From Linnemannia hyalina (lineage: Eukaryota > Mortierellomycota > Mortierellomycetes > Mortierellales > Mortierellaceae): a stretch of 64,000 nt of DNA. The notes under the pieces are model-generated. The model searched no databases and was not told where the DNA came from. It saw only the letters and a program-made list of their open reading frames with translations. Positions 9,501 to 20,195 of this stretch are shown one piece after another. The DNA lies in contig JAHRHY010000013.1 in assembly GCA_019671135.1 (NCBI GenBank), positions 806,001-870,000 of the forward strand, given 5' to 3'. The stretch's first letter is position 1. Each line of letters begins with the position of its first letter. Position numbers and translations under genes: made by a program.

Positions 9501-10665
9501 AGACTTGGCAAGACACGCTACGACCGTGTCGTCTAAGGTCGATGTCTCCAAGGAGGTTGAGAGCTTTGCCAAGGAGTACCAACTTTTGACAAAGGGTGTT
9601 GACTCTGCTGCTGATGGCGACGATGAGGCACTACGGGAAAAGCTGGATTCGATGACGCCAGAGCAGATCAAGGACTATTTCATGGAGCGCGCCAATGAAG
9701 CAAAGAAGGATGAGGAGCGGCGCTTTGGAGAACGAGAGGACGCGGACAAAACCAATGATACCGAAGGCGCCGAGGATGACGAGAACATTTCGTTTGGCGA
9801 TTTGCGGGCGAGCATGCCAAAGCAGACAAAGGAGTCGAAACCAGAGCCCATGACGAAGCACCAGGCGCTCTGTCTTAGGATCCTTACCAAGGCAGGGTAC
9901 TTTTTGACGGCAACCTCCCCCAGACTGCGGATTTCGGCATTGGAAATCATTCAGGGATCGATTGTTGTCCTCAAGGATCGACCTCAGGACTTGAATCCAG
10001 TCATTCACGGGTTCTGGCCAGCGATTGTCGGACGCGTGTTGATGCGGTCAGAGTTAGAGGTCTTCTTTGTCCGACTGAGGGCCATCGAGGTCATCACTAC
10101 ACTGGCGGAAAACTGCAGCGACTTTTTGGGCAGGCATTTGCTGGATGATGTTTGGCCGTTCATTGTCAAGGCGTTGCGTACCTGGACACCCTCCGCCGAT
10201 GGTGGAGCCAAGGGAGCCACCGCTACTCGAAAGTCTCTGGTAGGCGAGAGAGCGGCCATTGGATCTAGACAAGGACACCGTGCTCCCAGACAAGGAAAGA
10301 TGCAGGCGCAGGGCAAGGTGTTTACAAGGGAACATCGGTTACAGATGACGACGTTGATCAGCGTGTCCAAGATTGTGCGGTACATCCGGATACCGGTTCA
10401 GGAGATATGGACGATGCTTTTGCTAGCGAAAGAGGTGGTTCTTGATCGTGACGGGTGGTTGCATAGGGATGTCAGGGCGGCAGCAGCAGAGGTGATTAGG
10501 AGTATGGCTGTAGCAGGTCACGGCGACTCTGTGTATGTTGTCCTGGAGGAGGCGGTGCGAGGACGAGATACTGAAGGGCAGGAAGAAGGTGTGGCTGAGG
10601 AGGAGAGGTATGGGTTGCTGTCATGTCTCGATATCCTGGCGTTCATGGATACCCACTCGCTCTAG
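6574..10665 (+). CDS. TTI1: TELO2-interacting protein 1 (TTT/ASTRA complex subunit)
   Basis: Two exons: 6574-6630 and 6733-10665 (1,329 residues). The intron is 102 nt, donor GTAAGG, acceptor CAG. It is a multiple of three and has no stop, so the frame stays open through it; splicing gives ETFSR joined to LREPASRLL. The protein is almost wholly helical and HEAT-like. The strongest family match is the C-terminal region (about residues 1060-1170), with LRISALEIIQGSIVVL, LNPVIHGFWPAIVGRVL and CSDFLGRHLLDDVWPFI, characteristic of Tti1. A short Gln run (QQQQQQQ) and charged loops sit between repeats. Tti1 works with Tel2 and Tti2 as an Hsp90 co-chaperone that matures PIKK kinases (TOR, ATM, ATR, TRRAP). 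Length is slightly above the usual 1,000-1,100 residues because of acidic inserts near residue 980-1040. Confidence 0.88.
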   Translation: MDQIYPEGVSQETIETFSRVRTSSSNIRNGQKPHTESDHNQYLHISFCLTWFQLREPASRLLSLPSVGASNAQEIASTLRSIHTILTTMPDPDLHLTTKLIAYIQHTLNHVLLLCQNFMLLEKRFDFLIDAWTSCLEFLLRLPDGYAFIMGPNWQYDQMLFNVLFRAIDGLPIKPAQQQQQQQHSKIKDTPKDRMPDETRLGALRCLILTLPLDTTAPGILEHDQGYGSSIQDQEEPLDDFGRARVPSDDKVRGYLLEARSQPVLAQMIVVLLDVAKDASLVALRRVALLGILKLLKCLETPERIAPWIPGISAGLTKAMLVRGLKESHLVLTTALDTWTFMVVRVLGNISSSRQPLQDSSATGAGLSEGLMAMFKEQGGRKAGSTSSPSRTPEGYGSEAWIKRTDHGLSTLFKEIAKLRAHSHWDVRRHFAEMSFRILHNCQGALVRKTAGSATSSVPGFLLETLIGCTQDDFNDVSLPAKAHLGALAEEYGSQELADVGKQIVRERLAALSRILHGANETTKQDMIRLAQGLVLFLGHQMEFIVNQQTLVSYLQPWIQVLTIEQLDQHNMDERRGILGVMASGSSASPPGSEEERWHTWVMERKGSGRKFGFPRRIHLHLREQLTSNAFLGFLRQLGSTTEIDTWSMELTSRLQDAARAVRENQGWFGASDVSTVLMMNQLLVGASGIGVATLGDFTLQDTLTRKRKDKGSSKTSRQRKRQHHVRRAARGVLDEYLVVLVECSQLSDEARIRREMEERSRSAESAELNSRSKKAILARMFGMDNDEGEELTVEATGPVEYDHNTDVMLRCLLLEGIASIAVILGGTEFEVELVRVLYILLEHLGGQDSALIRDAAEVALEHVAFICQYETVGDLIQANYDYVIQQISQRIAFLSTNPKTPQVLWALIHVVGPPAVTMLEDSVTEIFEALDHWKDQEDEVCEGLLKSLCEIVKVMAGSTTADAKGTKGDMSGMDPDLARHATTVSSKVDVSKEVESFAKEYQLLTKGVDSAADGDDEALREKLDSMTPEQIKDYFMERANEAKKDEERRFGEREDADKTNDTEGAEDDENISFGDLRASMPKQTKESKPEPMTKHQALCLRILTKAGYFLTATSPRLRISALEIIQGSIVVLKDRPQDLNPVIHGFWPAIVGRVLMRSELEVFFVRLRAIEVITTLAENCSDFLGRHLLDDVWPFIVKALRTWTPSADGGAKGATATRKSLVGERAAIGSRQGHRAPRQGKMQAQGKVFTREHRLQMTTLISVSKIVRYIRIPVQEIWTMLLLAKEVVLDRDGWLHRDVRAAAAEVIRSMAVAGHGDSVYVVLEEAVRGRDTEGQEEGVAEEERYGLLSCLDILAFMDTHSL
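6631..6732 (+). other. In-frame intron of TTI1
   Basis: Donor GTAAGG at 6631 and acceptor CAG ending at 6732. At 102 nt it contains no stop in the gene frame. The intron translation is polar and unlike the rest of the protein, and the exon join restores a helix typical of the Tti1 N-terminus. Confidence 0.8.
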
Positions 10666-10877
10666 ACGAGGACCATGCATTAAAATAGAATCAAGTGATT
10701 GATTGAACAATTGATTTTCAGGGTCACTTTGCGAAAAATCCTTTCACATTTGTTGCTTCATTTGACTGTGCCCACTCGTTTTCTCTCCTTTTCCTTCACT
10801 CCACACTTCGCACATTACACACCACCCAACAAACACGACCTAATTTGCATCCCACGGACAACTCTCCATACCGCGCC

Positions 10878-13517
10878 ATGCGTCAACAGTCTGCTACGAA
10901 TGAAGAAGGCCCACCCTCAGGAAGTACGCCTCTCTCTTTCTCTCTCTCTCTCTCCATCTCTCTTTCTTATCGCTCCTCTTTCCTCATTTCTTCTCCGTCA
11001 TGAACACTCCAAGCGAAGCCTTTTAACATCAAGTCTTGCCCTCACCTCACTCATATATTAGGCCCAAACAGCAGCAGCCAAAAAACACATGTTCGTTTCA
11101 CGACATCCAACCTGTTTGATCACATAAGGAAGCCAAACAAAAAAAACAGCTCGCCAACAACAACCAGATCACCAACATCACCTCGCGGGAATGTAGCCAA
11201 CAAACGACTCACAAAAGCACAAACTAGTAGTTCAACATCGTCTCAGCAACGGACAGGATCGCAACAGACATCGCAGGCGGCTTCGGACGGTGGCTCGTTC
11301 TCGCAAAGGACAGTGAGGTTTGAAGATTCTTTACCGGTTTCGAGTCATGATGATCAGTCGCAACATCGCCACCCCGTCGGGGCCGATTCGACCTTTGTAT
11401 CAGAGCAGCCAATGACACAGGAATGGATGACACAGGTATACATCACGGACGAGGACGAGGTCGAGGACGAGGACGAGAAGGGTTTGGAAGGAGCTGAAGC
11501 GCTCATACAACTACGCGAATCTGCACCAGCAGGATATCTATACACACAAGAACTATCGTCTCCCGTGCCGCCTCGATCCCCATCCCTATCGCCACCCATC
11601 CAATCATCACAACCAGACAATCACGACATACATACACTATCAACAGACGATTCCCTCGGTCTCTCTCAGCTTGTATGCGGTCAGCGGCTACCGTCTCGTT
11701 CACCGACTCCCAACCTCCGCGCACCAATGCATTCTCAACCGTACGGCGGCTATGTGGAGGCGTACGAGGTATCGTCGCGGTATTCAGATGCCGAAAATGA
11801 TTTCCACGACAACGATGACGACGGACAACCCGTTGCGGATGATTCTTTGGCGGTGGCATCAGGAGACGCGATGTCGTGGAGCGCCACGCCGGATAGAGCT
11901 GAGGAATTGAGTTTGGCAAACGAGAATGAGCAGGGGGACCGTCAAAGCAACCAGGATGAAATCGTCGCCAGCACGTATCCCATCAGGCGATCCAAATACC
12001 ACACTCAATCCCAGGCATCGCCTGAGGCCGAGGAGGAGGAGGAGCAGGAGGAGGAAGAAGGAGTAGTTGACCCGCGTGAAGAATCATTATCTCCAGAGGT
12101 TGATTCCGAGTTTGAGGAACAGGTCGAGTCGTACAACAGGAAATCGACGCCTTCAGCATCGCCACGGTCTGTTAGAACGCGTGGCGCCCTTGCCAGCGGT
12201 AGCAAGGACATCCCCAGCGAGTCAAAGGGAACAGCAACAGTAACAGTGGAGAGTCAGACATCAGCATCGCCACGGTCTGTTAGAACGCGTGGCGCCCTTG
12301 CCAGCAGTAGCAAGGATATTCCCAGCGAGTCAAAGGGAACAGAAGCAGCAACAGTGGAGAGTCAGACACATAGCAGGAGGGCACTACAACCTTCACCAGT
12401 ATCAGCACCAGCATCAATATCAGCAACTCCTACTCGCGCGCCACGCCGCTCATTGCCAGACGACGTCAAACGACAACTCAACAAAGACACGATCGACCTC
12501 CTGTTGCAGAACCCACATATGAGCGGTGTGTTCCTCAGCGTGGATATCCCAATCTTTCCCAAGAATGAAGGATACACGGATAACACCAATGGAGGATACA
12601 CGGATAACACCACAGCGACGACAAACGTGGAGGCGGAGTATTCAGGAAGAAAACGCATCGCAAAGGGAGGTTCACGACGGCGAACGAAATTGCCATCCTC
12701 CCAGCCACCATCATCGTCATCACCATCACCATCACCATCGCCAGCGCCAACGCCAACGCCTTCACCGCAACGGCGGTCGGGACGAGCTCAGCAGTCCGAT
12801 CGAAGGTCCAGTCTTCGAACAAGAACCCATCGTCCAGGATCTTACTTGGAAGTCGAGGGTAGCGAGGATGAGGTGGAGCAGCCGCAGGAGGACGCCGGCA
12901 TTGATGGGTATGAGGACCGCAGGACGATTGCACCTATCCACAGTCGATCTGTGGACGGACCCCCTCTCCCGCCCAAGAAACGGATACGAACATTGGTGTC
13001 GCTCCAGGAGAACCAGACATCCGAAAGCCAGCCACGCCGACGTGAACTTGGACGACCAAGAAAAACACCTCCTCCGGACTCGGATTCAAGCTCTGATACA
13101 GGAGCTGTGGTTCGCAATGGACGGAGGAGGAGCCTTGGTGGATCGAGGCTGTTACTTTCTACACTCCCATCTCCAGAAGAAGAACTTGAACAGGAGGAAG
13201 AAATTGTACCAGAGCCATCAGAACTGATGCCATCGCCATCGCCATTGCCATTGTCGCAGGAGACGAGCTCACGCGTGTCCGACGAAGCTGAGGGCAACAA
13301 CAATGCCCAGGACCGGGAACAGGGAAGTGACCATTATCAGCGCCGGGAATTGACTAAACTCCGGCGGGCGTGGAAGGAGCATGGGATCCTTTGGCCTTTA
13401 CATACCGCCACCGCCGTCGTCAATGTCACGTCTTCTCGCCGTCCCAGGAAAGATTCGCCGCCGGAGGAGTACACAGCCAACTTTGTGTTTGGGTCCGCCT
13501 TGCCCCTTCCTCGCTGA
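10878..13517 (+). CDS. Unrecognised nuclear-type protein with tandem internal repeat
   Basis: Two exons are proposed: 10878-10923 and 11062-13517 (833 residues), intron 138 nt with donor GTACGC and acceptor TTAG. The join gives MRQQSATNEEGPPSGS, then KTHVRFTTSNLFDHIRKPNKK, and runs on in one frame well upstream of the first methionine-like codon at 11313. No family is recognised. Three segments look ordered: the N-terminal FTTSNLFDHIRKP block; SLPDDVKRQLNKDTIDLLL with GVFLSVDIPIF near residue 520-555; and the last 60 residues, with LRRAWKEHGILWPLHTATAVVNV. The rest is acidic or Ser/Pro/Arg-rich. ELGRPRKTPPP resembles a weak AT-hook. A 36-residue tandem duplication is present. A chromatin role is possible but unproven. 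The stop codon overlaps an AATAAA hexamer. Confidence 0.72.
12153..12368 (+). repeat. 108-bp tandem duplication inside the coding region
   Basis: Two head-to-tail copies, 12153-12260 and 12261-12368, keep the reading frame (36 codons each, starting SASPRSVRTRGALAS). They differ at only a few positions, for example Gly/Ser after ALAS, so the duplication is recent. Confidence 0.92.
12570..12617 (+). repeat. 24-bp tandem repeat, two copies, in coding region
   Basis: GGATACACGGATAACACC recurs with a 24-bp period at 12570 and 12594, encoding two GYTDNT units. It is in frame. Confidence 0.8.
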
Positions 13518-13522
13518 ATAAA
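13517..13522 (+). terminator. AATAAA hexamer overlapping the stop codon
   Basis: The TGA stop (13515-13517) shares its last base with AATAAA at 13517-13522. The convergent ABC gene ends 179 bp further on, leaving little room for separate 3' untranslated regions. Confidence 0.55.
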
Positions 13523-13700
13523 ATCCGCCCATTTCTTAGGACAGTGCTGTTAATGATTTAATATCATTGTTGTGCAGGGGAGAGTATACCTTTCATAGGG
13601 TGTGAAGGCCATTGTTAGTGAATATATATATGAAGTGTATTATGTATGAAGTATATGTATAGTACTTGCGTCCCTCACCTAAACCTCCATCACACATCAT

Positions 13701-16700
13701 TTACCGCTTGTTACCCTTAAAGAACCTGATGCCCAAAATGATAATGATAAAGTTGGTGACCAAGAAAATACAAGAAATGCCAACATTTCTCCAGCGATGC
13801 GCGATATTCATATTCAAGTTCACGTAGAAATCCTGGCCATAGGAGTACTGGCAGTACTGGCACCCCGTGGTCGCGTCGGGGTTGTTGAGGTACCCTGTGG
13901 CGTGTTGGAGGAAGGCGCCGGCGTATTGGATGCAAGTCTGGCCAGAGGGGGCTTCAAAAATACTGAACTCTGTCTCTTGGCAGCGGACTTCGAGGCCGTA
14001 GAGCTGGGTTGTGACGAGGCCCTCGACGATGTAGTGGTAGCTATATATTGTGATTTTGTTTGTTGATGGTTGGAAGGGAGGATGAAATTTGAACAAGTGA
14101 TCAGCGAATTAAGTTAGTGGCATCGTTCTATCCCAAATACGAATATTTTCAATCGAACATAAAAAACGACGCGAGTAAAACGACATGAAAAAAAAAAAAA
14201 AAAAAAAACTTACGGAACGAGCCAGTAGAGCCACGAACGCCAGAATTTGGGCATACTCGCGTAAGGCATAACGACACCACAGAAGAGATTGAGAGCTGAG
14301 ATGATGAAAGGATTCAACAGGGCTGCAATCTGAACATTAGGTGTCCACGCCGCAATCATTTGTCCCAGAGTAATGGCAAAGACGACAAAGATCTGGACCA
14401 TCAAGAAGGTGTAAAACGTCGAGAGGGGATTGGTCGTGAAACCGACAGTCCAGTAGAGGACACAGAAGAAAATAGTCGCGATAAATATGACGAAGGGCAA
14501 CTCGATCACACAGATCGACATTGCAAACGGTTTCCAGCTGTAGTATTTGCCCGCTTGCTCCCGGAAGAACCATTGACGTTCCGTTTGCAGCCTAGGCTCT
14601 ACAGTGTTACAAAGCAAGGGTGCCATGACTGGACGCCAGAAGAAGTCGAAGAGTGACAGAATGAAAAAGAGAAGAAAAGGGTGTATTGTGAGTGAAAAAA
14701 AATAAAACAAAAAAAGTTCAATGGTTAATGATTCTTGCCTGTCAATTTCATTTGTGCTCCTTACCGAGGATCTGGAAGACGACGAAGACACGTGACTGTA
14801 GATCGACCACAGAGTTGCCGAGGCGGAAGAAGGTGAATCCGTTCAACAGGGCAAAGATGGTCAACATGCCAAGACGACCAATGTTGTACCCGGGTAGGCG
14901 CCAGAAGGTCTTGGCCATACGGGAAAAGACATACTTGAACTGGGTTCTAGTGTTGGTGGCATACTCGAGCTCAGCAGAAGAGTCATGAACGACATCTCCG
15001 CCGCTGACATTGCGGGTCATGCGGATGTCCTCCAAAAGTTGAACCTTCTCAGGCGACTTGTTCCAGATATCAGGCCAGTCCAGATCCGAATGGCGGGCGT
15101 TGACCACATCCAGGATGTACTCTGCAGGGTTGGCATCAGCTGCACACTGGGGGGCTCCGTTCTTCTCAAAGTAGTTAATCAGTCTAGTCGAATCGTGACC
15201 CAACTTTCCAAAAAAGACGGTACGGCCACCCTTGGCAAGAAGGAGCAGAGAGTCAAAGAAGGCAAACAGCTGTGAGGAAGGTTGATGGATTGTGCAGAGA
15301 ATAGCCTGGCCTTGATCCGTGAGCTTACGCATGAAGCGCATAATGTTGTAGGAGGCTTGAGCATCCAGTCCAGAGGTAGGCTCGTCCAGGAACAACAACT
15401 TGGGCTTGGCAACCAGCTCGACTCCAATGGTCAAACGCTTGCGCTCCTCCACCGAGATACCGAGTCCCGACTCGGTCGTTCCAATCAGGGCGTCAGCAAT
15501 ACTCTCCATCTCCAAGATTCTGATAATCTCCTCGACATAGGCATCCTTCTCGGCAACAGAGACTTCAGCAGGTTGGCGTAGGTGAGCCGAGAACTGGAGA
15601 GCCTCGCGGACAGTGCACTCGGGGACATGCACATCCAGCTGCTCACAGTATCCAGTAGTACGTTGAAAGTCACGACGCAAGGGCTGACCGTCGACCTCGA
15701 TTTGACCAGTAACCACACCCATACTCTTGCGCTGAGCCAGGACATCCAAGAGTGTAGTCTTTCCGGCTCCGGAAGAACCCATCAACGCCGTCATGGTACC
15801 AGGCTTGACGAGACCGGCAATCTTGGTCAAAAGTTGCTTCTTGCCAGAGGGGTCCGCCTTGTAAGGGACAACATAGTCCAGATCCTCCCAAGCAAAGAAC
15901 GACCCCTTGACGAGGTTATCCTTTGGAATAACACCCTGGGCTTGGACGTTGCCAGCCCCAATAGCAGGATCAGTAGAGGGGTAGGCGTTCGACACTTGAC
16001 CTTGCTCAACATCAGGCTCAATACGACCTCCAGCAGTAGCACGGGCAGATCCATTCTTAGGGCGCTTAAAGACGTTCGTACTGAAGCCTCCCTTTCCAAA
16101 CTCCTTGGACTCCATGGCCCAGACGGTTAAGACAGTAAAGAGGATCCAGAAGAGGAAAACGGCGAGGACGTCGAGCCACATCTCGGAAACCTTGTAGCGG
16201 AAGGAGCTATAGAGGTAGTCGGGTCCTTCGACATAGTTACGACCGGGCATGGCACCGGCTAGGGTGCAGACCTGGTAGTTCAGATCAGTGTATCCGGGGC
16301 CGTTGGGGATCAGGAAGGGAACATCGCATGAGAAGCGGAGACCAGACATTTCGTTCGACATCAGTGCCTTGAATGCGTATGCGAGCGGGTTGCTAAAAGG
16401 TAATCAGTCAGACATTAGAAAGCGCTACTGTTAGTGACATAACAAGAGACAGCCGCAGGCCTTTGAAAAGAATCATAAACAGAGGTAACGCAGGCGATGG
16501 ACTTACATCCAGAAGATCCAGATGAACCAAGGATGCATGGCTTGGTATGGAATCAAATAGCCGGAGTAGAGAATCATTGCAAGCAAGAGCACACCAGAGT
16601 ATTTGGTGGCGTCGTCAAACGTCTTGGATGCACAGCCCCTAAGGAAGCGAACAATACAGGTTAAGGTTGTCAGCAATACAATTGTGTTGCCAAAAAGTAC

Positions 16701-19206
16701 AAGCAAAGTCGAAGTGAACCAGCAATGCTTACCACATGCGGAAGAAGCTAGTCATGCATAGTGTCGCAAGGGAGAGGACCAGGACAAAGATGAAGAACTT
16801 TGCGGCAGTACGCTGCAGACCGGCCAAGAAGTAGAGTACAACGGCGTACAAAAGGTTGTGGACGATAACGACAGGAATGTCGAGGACAATCTGGGCAAGA
16901 CCGAATGAGGATGGGCGATACATGGCATAATTCTTGAGCTTGTAAAGAATAGGGCGACCTTGAAGAGCCTGGGGTAGCTCTGCCTGGGAGATCAAAGCGT
17001 TGAAGAGGAGCGAGAAGAACAACACACCTCCACGTGTGAAGGCGCCTATTGACAGAGGGAACATTATACATAGGACAGAGTGAGTAATCTTGCATCTATG
17101 CATGTAACACCAGAATATACACGACCTGAAGTGGAAAAAAGATGGGGTGAACGGTACCTTCGCTTGTAGTTGGGAGCTGCCAGAAACAGGTTCCGACAAC
17201 AACAGCCTTGATGATCATCTATTGCATGAGCAACCCACAGGACAAAAGAAAAAAAAAGTATATGTATTTGCACCACGTCAGAAGATCGGGGCAGCTACAT
17301 CAAGCTCAAAACACAAAAAAATGGTGACAAAGAGTTCACTTACAGTCGCATAGCGAGAGATCACGCTGGCAACGTCACCCTTCGTCAGCTGGACCTGACG
17401 GATGGTCATGGCCCAGATCTGGCTCCAGTACGTGATCGTGTAAGGGTTGTTGATCGACACATGCTTCTGCTTGTTCTGTCGAGTCGCCTCCAAGAATTCG
17501 TCCTTGTTGGCAGAGTTCGTCAGAGTCTCAAAGTCCTTCATCTGTCGAATAGTGTCCTCGTATATGATCGACTGCTTGTACAACACCTCGAACTGCTCGG
17601 GGGTCTTGGGCATAGAGGCGACAACGTTGGGGTGCACTCCTTGGGCGGCCTTGCGCTCGTTTGGGTCTGTGACGGCGGTCAAAAAGTCGGCCGTGGTCTG
17701 ACGAGCTGGGCAGTCGAAACCCATCTCGATAAAGTACTGGCGTGCCAACTCTGACGGACCGAAATAGATACAGTGACCATCGTACAGCAGCAAGACCTTG
17801 TCGAATAGGTCGTAGATATTCTCGGACGCCTGGTAAATCGAGACCATAGTAGCACGTTTCAGCAAGTTGGTCTGAACACGGAGCGACTTGACGTAATCCA
17901 ATGCGGAGGATGCGTCGAGACCACGAGTCGAACCGTCCCACATGTTGATACTCGAGCGAGTCGCCATCTGTTCGGCAATTGACAGACGCTTACGCTCTCC
18001 TCCAGACAGACCACGGATAAACGCGTTTCCGACCAAGGTTTCCTTCTGACGCGTGAGACCGTACATCTTGGTGAGGACATCCAAGAAGATGTTGCGGAAA
18101 TCCTTGCGGCGCTCCATCTCTGGCAAGCGAGCACGCGGGGTCTTTGCTTTGATGGCCGTTTCCAGTGTCTGACGGACCGTGAGCGTGGGGTAGTGGAAAT
18201 CGTCTAGTTTCATACAAAAATAAATAAGGTTAGTTTTGGGTTAATGATTACAACATCACGACAAGAGACCCCATGGACATGAATGCTTACCCTCTTGGTT
18301 GTAGAGAACCTCGCCCTTGTAGTGCTTTGCAACCGTCTCGGAACTCAGGTCGTTGTAAATGACCTCACCGGTGACTTGCTTGTAATTCTTGCGATCGTTG
18401 GCGAGCACACGGAGCAAAGTCGAACAACCGGATCCAGGCCGACCCAAAACCAAAATCATCTCTCCCTCCTGACAGCATCCATCCATAGGAAAAAGGATCG
18501 TCTTGCTAACTGTCTTGGATCGAGAGCCTCTGTTGGTGCACTTGCGGACCCAGAAGAACGGATTGACAAGGTTGAACAGGGCCATGAAGGGATCCCCGGT
18601 GGTACCAATGAACTGCTCGCCCACACCCTCTCCGATAACGCTCAGTTGCTTCCACATGACTCCCATATTCTTGCTCTTGAGTCCCTTGGCCTGCACTCCC
18701 GGGAGGATCTTAGTCTTGAGGTGGGACTCGTAATCAAAGTCTCCCTCCTTCTTGATCTGCTCGTCTTGGGTAAGACCGGCTTGCTCCTGCGGCTGCTGTT
18801 TATGCGAGCTCCTGCGTCGGATAACTGGCGGTTCGGGAGGCCCAGTGCTGCTGCGACGAGACATTTGCGTCAGTGATCGCTCCAACTTTCGGAAATCGCG
18901 CTCGGCGTCGACGACATCGACCTTACTGGGACCTTCTCCCCATCGACCGCCAAGGGCGTTTTGATAGATCTCGTCTGCGGTCAGTTCCTTTTCGTCAAAA
19001 TCGTCGTCCTCCTCCTCCTCGTCCATGTCGTCGTCAAAGTCTGCAAGAGGAGGAATGATGCTCTCCATTTGGCGGGAGGATGATGTGGCGTCTTGTCCTC
19101 GGTTGGAGGTTGATGCGTTTCGAAGGATGCCATGTCGGACATGTTGTGCAGCAGGTGTATCCGACGAGCCTGCCTGGTTAGGCGGCAGGTTGGGCGGTTG
19201 AGACAT
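13701..19206 (-). CDS. PDR-type full-size ABC transporter (ABCG, Cdr1/Pdr5-like)
   Basis: Eight exons (minus): 19206-18291, 18203-17344, 17218-17158, 17045-16733, 16638-16507, 16392-14765, 14628-14214, 14040-13701. Their sum is 1,554 codons plus stop, with all phases matching. Order is NBD1-TMD1-NBD2-TMD2. NBD1 (about residues 235-480) has the fungal degenerate Walker A GRPGSGCSTLL (Cys where Lys is usual), signature LSGGERKRL and Walker B WDGSTRGLDASSA. NBD2 has canonical Walker A GSSGAGKTTLL (about 966-976), degenerate signature LGISVEERKRLTIG and LFLDEPTSGLDA. Transmembrane segments follow each NBD; a Cys-bearing extracellular loop and basic end (FFKGNKR) close the protein. The N-terminus is acidic (DDDMDEEEEDDDFDEKE). 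It probably exports lipids or drugs at the plasma membrane; substrates cannot be read from sequence. Confidence 0.95.
14188..14208 (-). repeat. Homopolymer of 21 T directly after a splice donor
   Basis: On the minus strand the donor GTAAG of the seventh ABC transporter intron (14213-14041) is followed immediately by 21 T. Replication slippage here could change spacing next to the 5' splice site. Confidence 0.9.
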
Positions 19207-20195
19207 CGTATGTATGTGCTATCCAAGGGGAATTTGGACTTGGAAGGGAGTGTGGCGGTGATGTTTGTGTATCAGTGGGTAAAGAGGGCTTAATGAAGTG
19301 TAAGTGATTAGGGTAGAGAAAGAAGAAGAAGAAGATATGGGTAAGAAGGAAGGGGAAGAGAAAGAAAAGGAAAGAAAAGAAAAGAAAAGAGTAAGTCGCG
19401 AAAATAGACAAGGAAGATAGGTTAACGTTTCGGTTGGGATCAGAACAAAGACAGCGCCACTACACCCACTTGTTCTCTCTTTCCACTCTCTTTTATTCTC
19501 TTTGTTTTATTTTGCGCAGTGGAGACACAGACAGCAGATACCACACATACAGCAAGAAAGTGGACTCATGGTGCGTGAGTGAACGCGTTTTGAGGATCCA
19601 TCCATCGACCCTTTTTCCTTCCGAATGTCTCGGTCCGTGTCATTACATAAAAAAAATTCTTTTCTTCATGACGCGCTCAGTCTCTGTGTGTGTGAATCCC
19701 AAACTGGGGACATGCCCAAGTTTCAATTTAGACCTGCAAGGTAAAAAAATCGAAGGCTTTGAAATCAAATCTTTCTAGTTTGCTATCCTTCCCTTTGTCT
19801 GTGAACAGCCACCGCGTCGCTTTTGTAATCCAGAGAGGGACCTTAGGCCGGTCGTTTGTCCGAGGAAAGAACATCCAACAGCCTCAAGTACTCTTCGGCT
19901 CTTTGTCGACCCGACCTCTAAGCCTCTGGGCTTTATTTGTCTTGCATACGTTGGCCAATTGCTTTCTTCGCACCTTAAGATACCCTGTGTGTCCCAGTCG
20001 GCAAACCCCAGCCAACTCCTGCTCCTGCATATCCAAATGACCACTCCTTCTCATGTCTCTCCAAGTCTCTCACTCCTACACACCCAAACACATAACATAC
20101 CCTTTGCAGTCGAATACAAAAAGGAGGAAGAGGTCGCGGCACATGCATTATCTATTAAAACTGTTGGCCATTGGCCATATCTACAAGTTCTTGTG
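19207..20195. promoter_or_regulatory. Spacer upstream of the ABC transporter
   Basis: There are 989 bp between the ABC start and the end of the INCENP-like gene, both on the minus strand. 19300-19400 is strongly purine-rich on plus, the pyrimidine-rich leader pattern for a minus-strand gene. No coding frame with family resemblance and no clear pleiotropic-drug-response element was recognised. Confidence 0.5.

Noticed and set aside
13797..14066. Plus-strand 89-codon frame over the last ABC exon
   Set aside because: It is an antisense shadow of the conserved transporter C-terminus.
15282..16130. Long plus-strand open frames across the ABC transporter
   Set aside because: They are antisense shadows of the nucleotide-binding domain exons and match no family.
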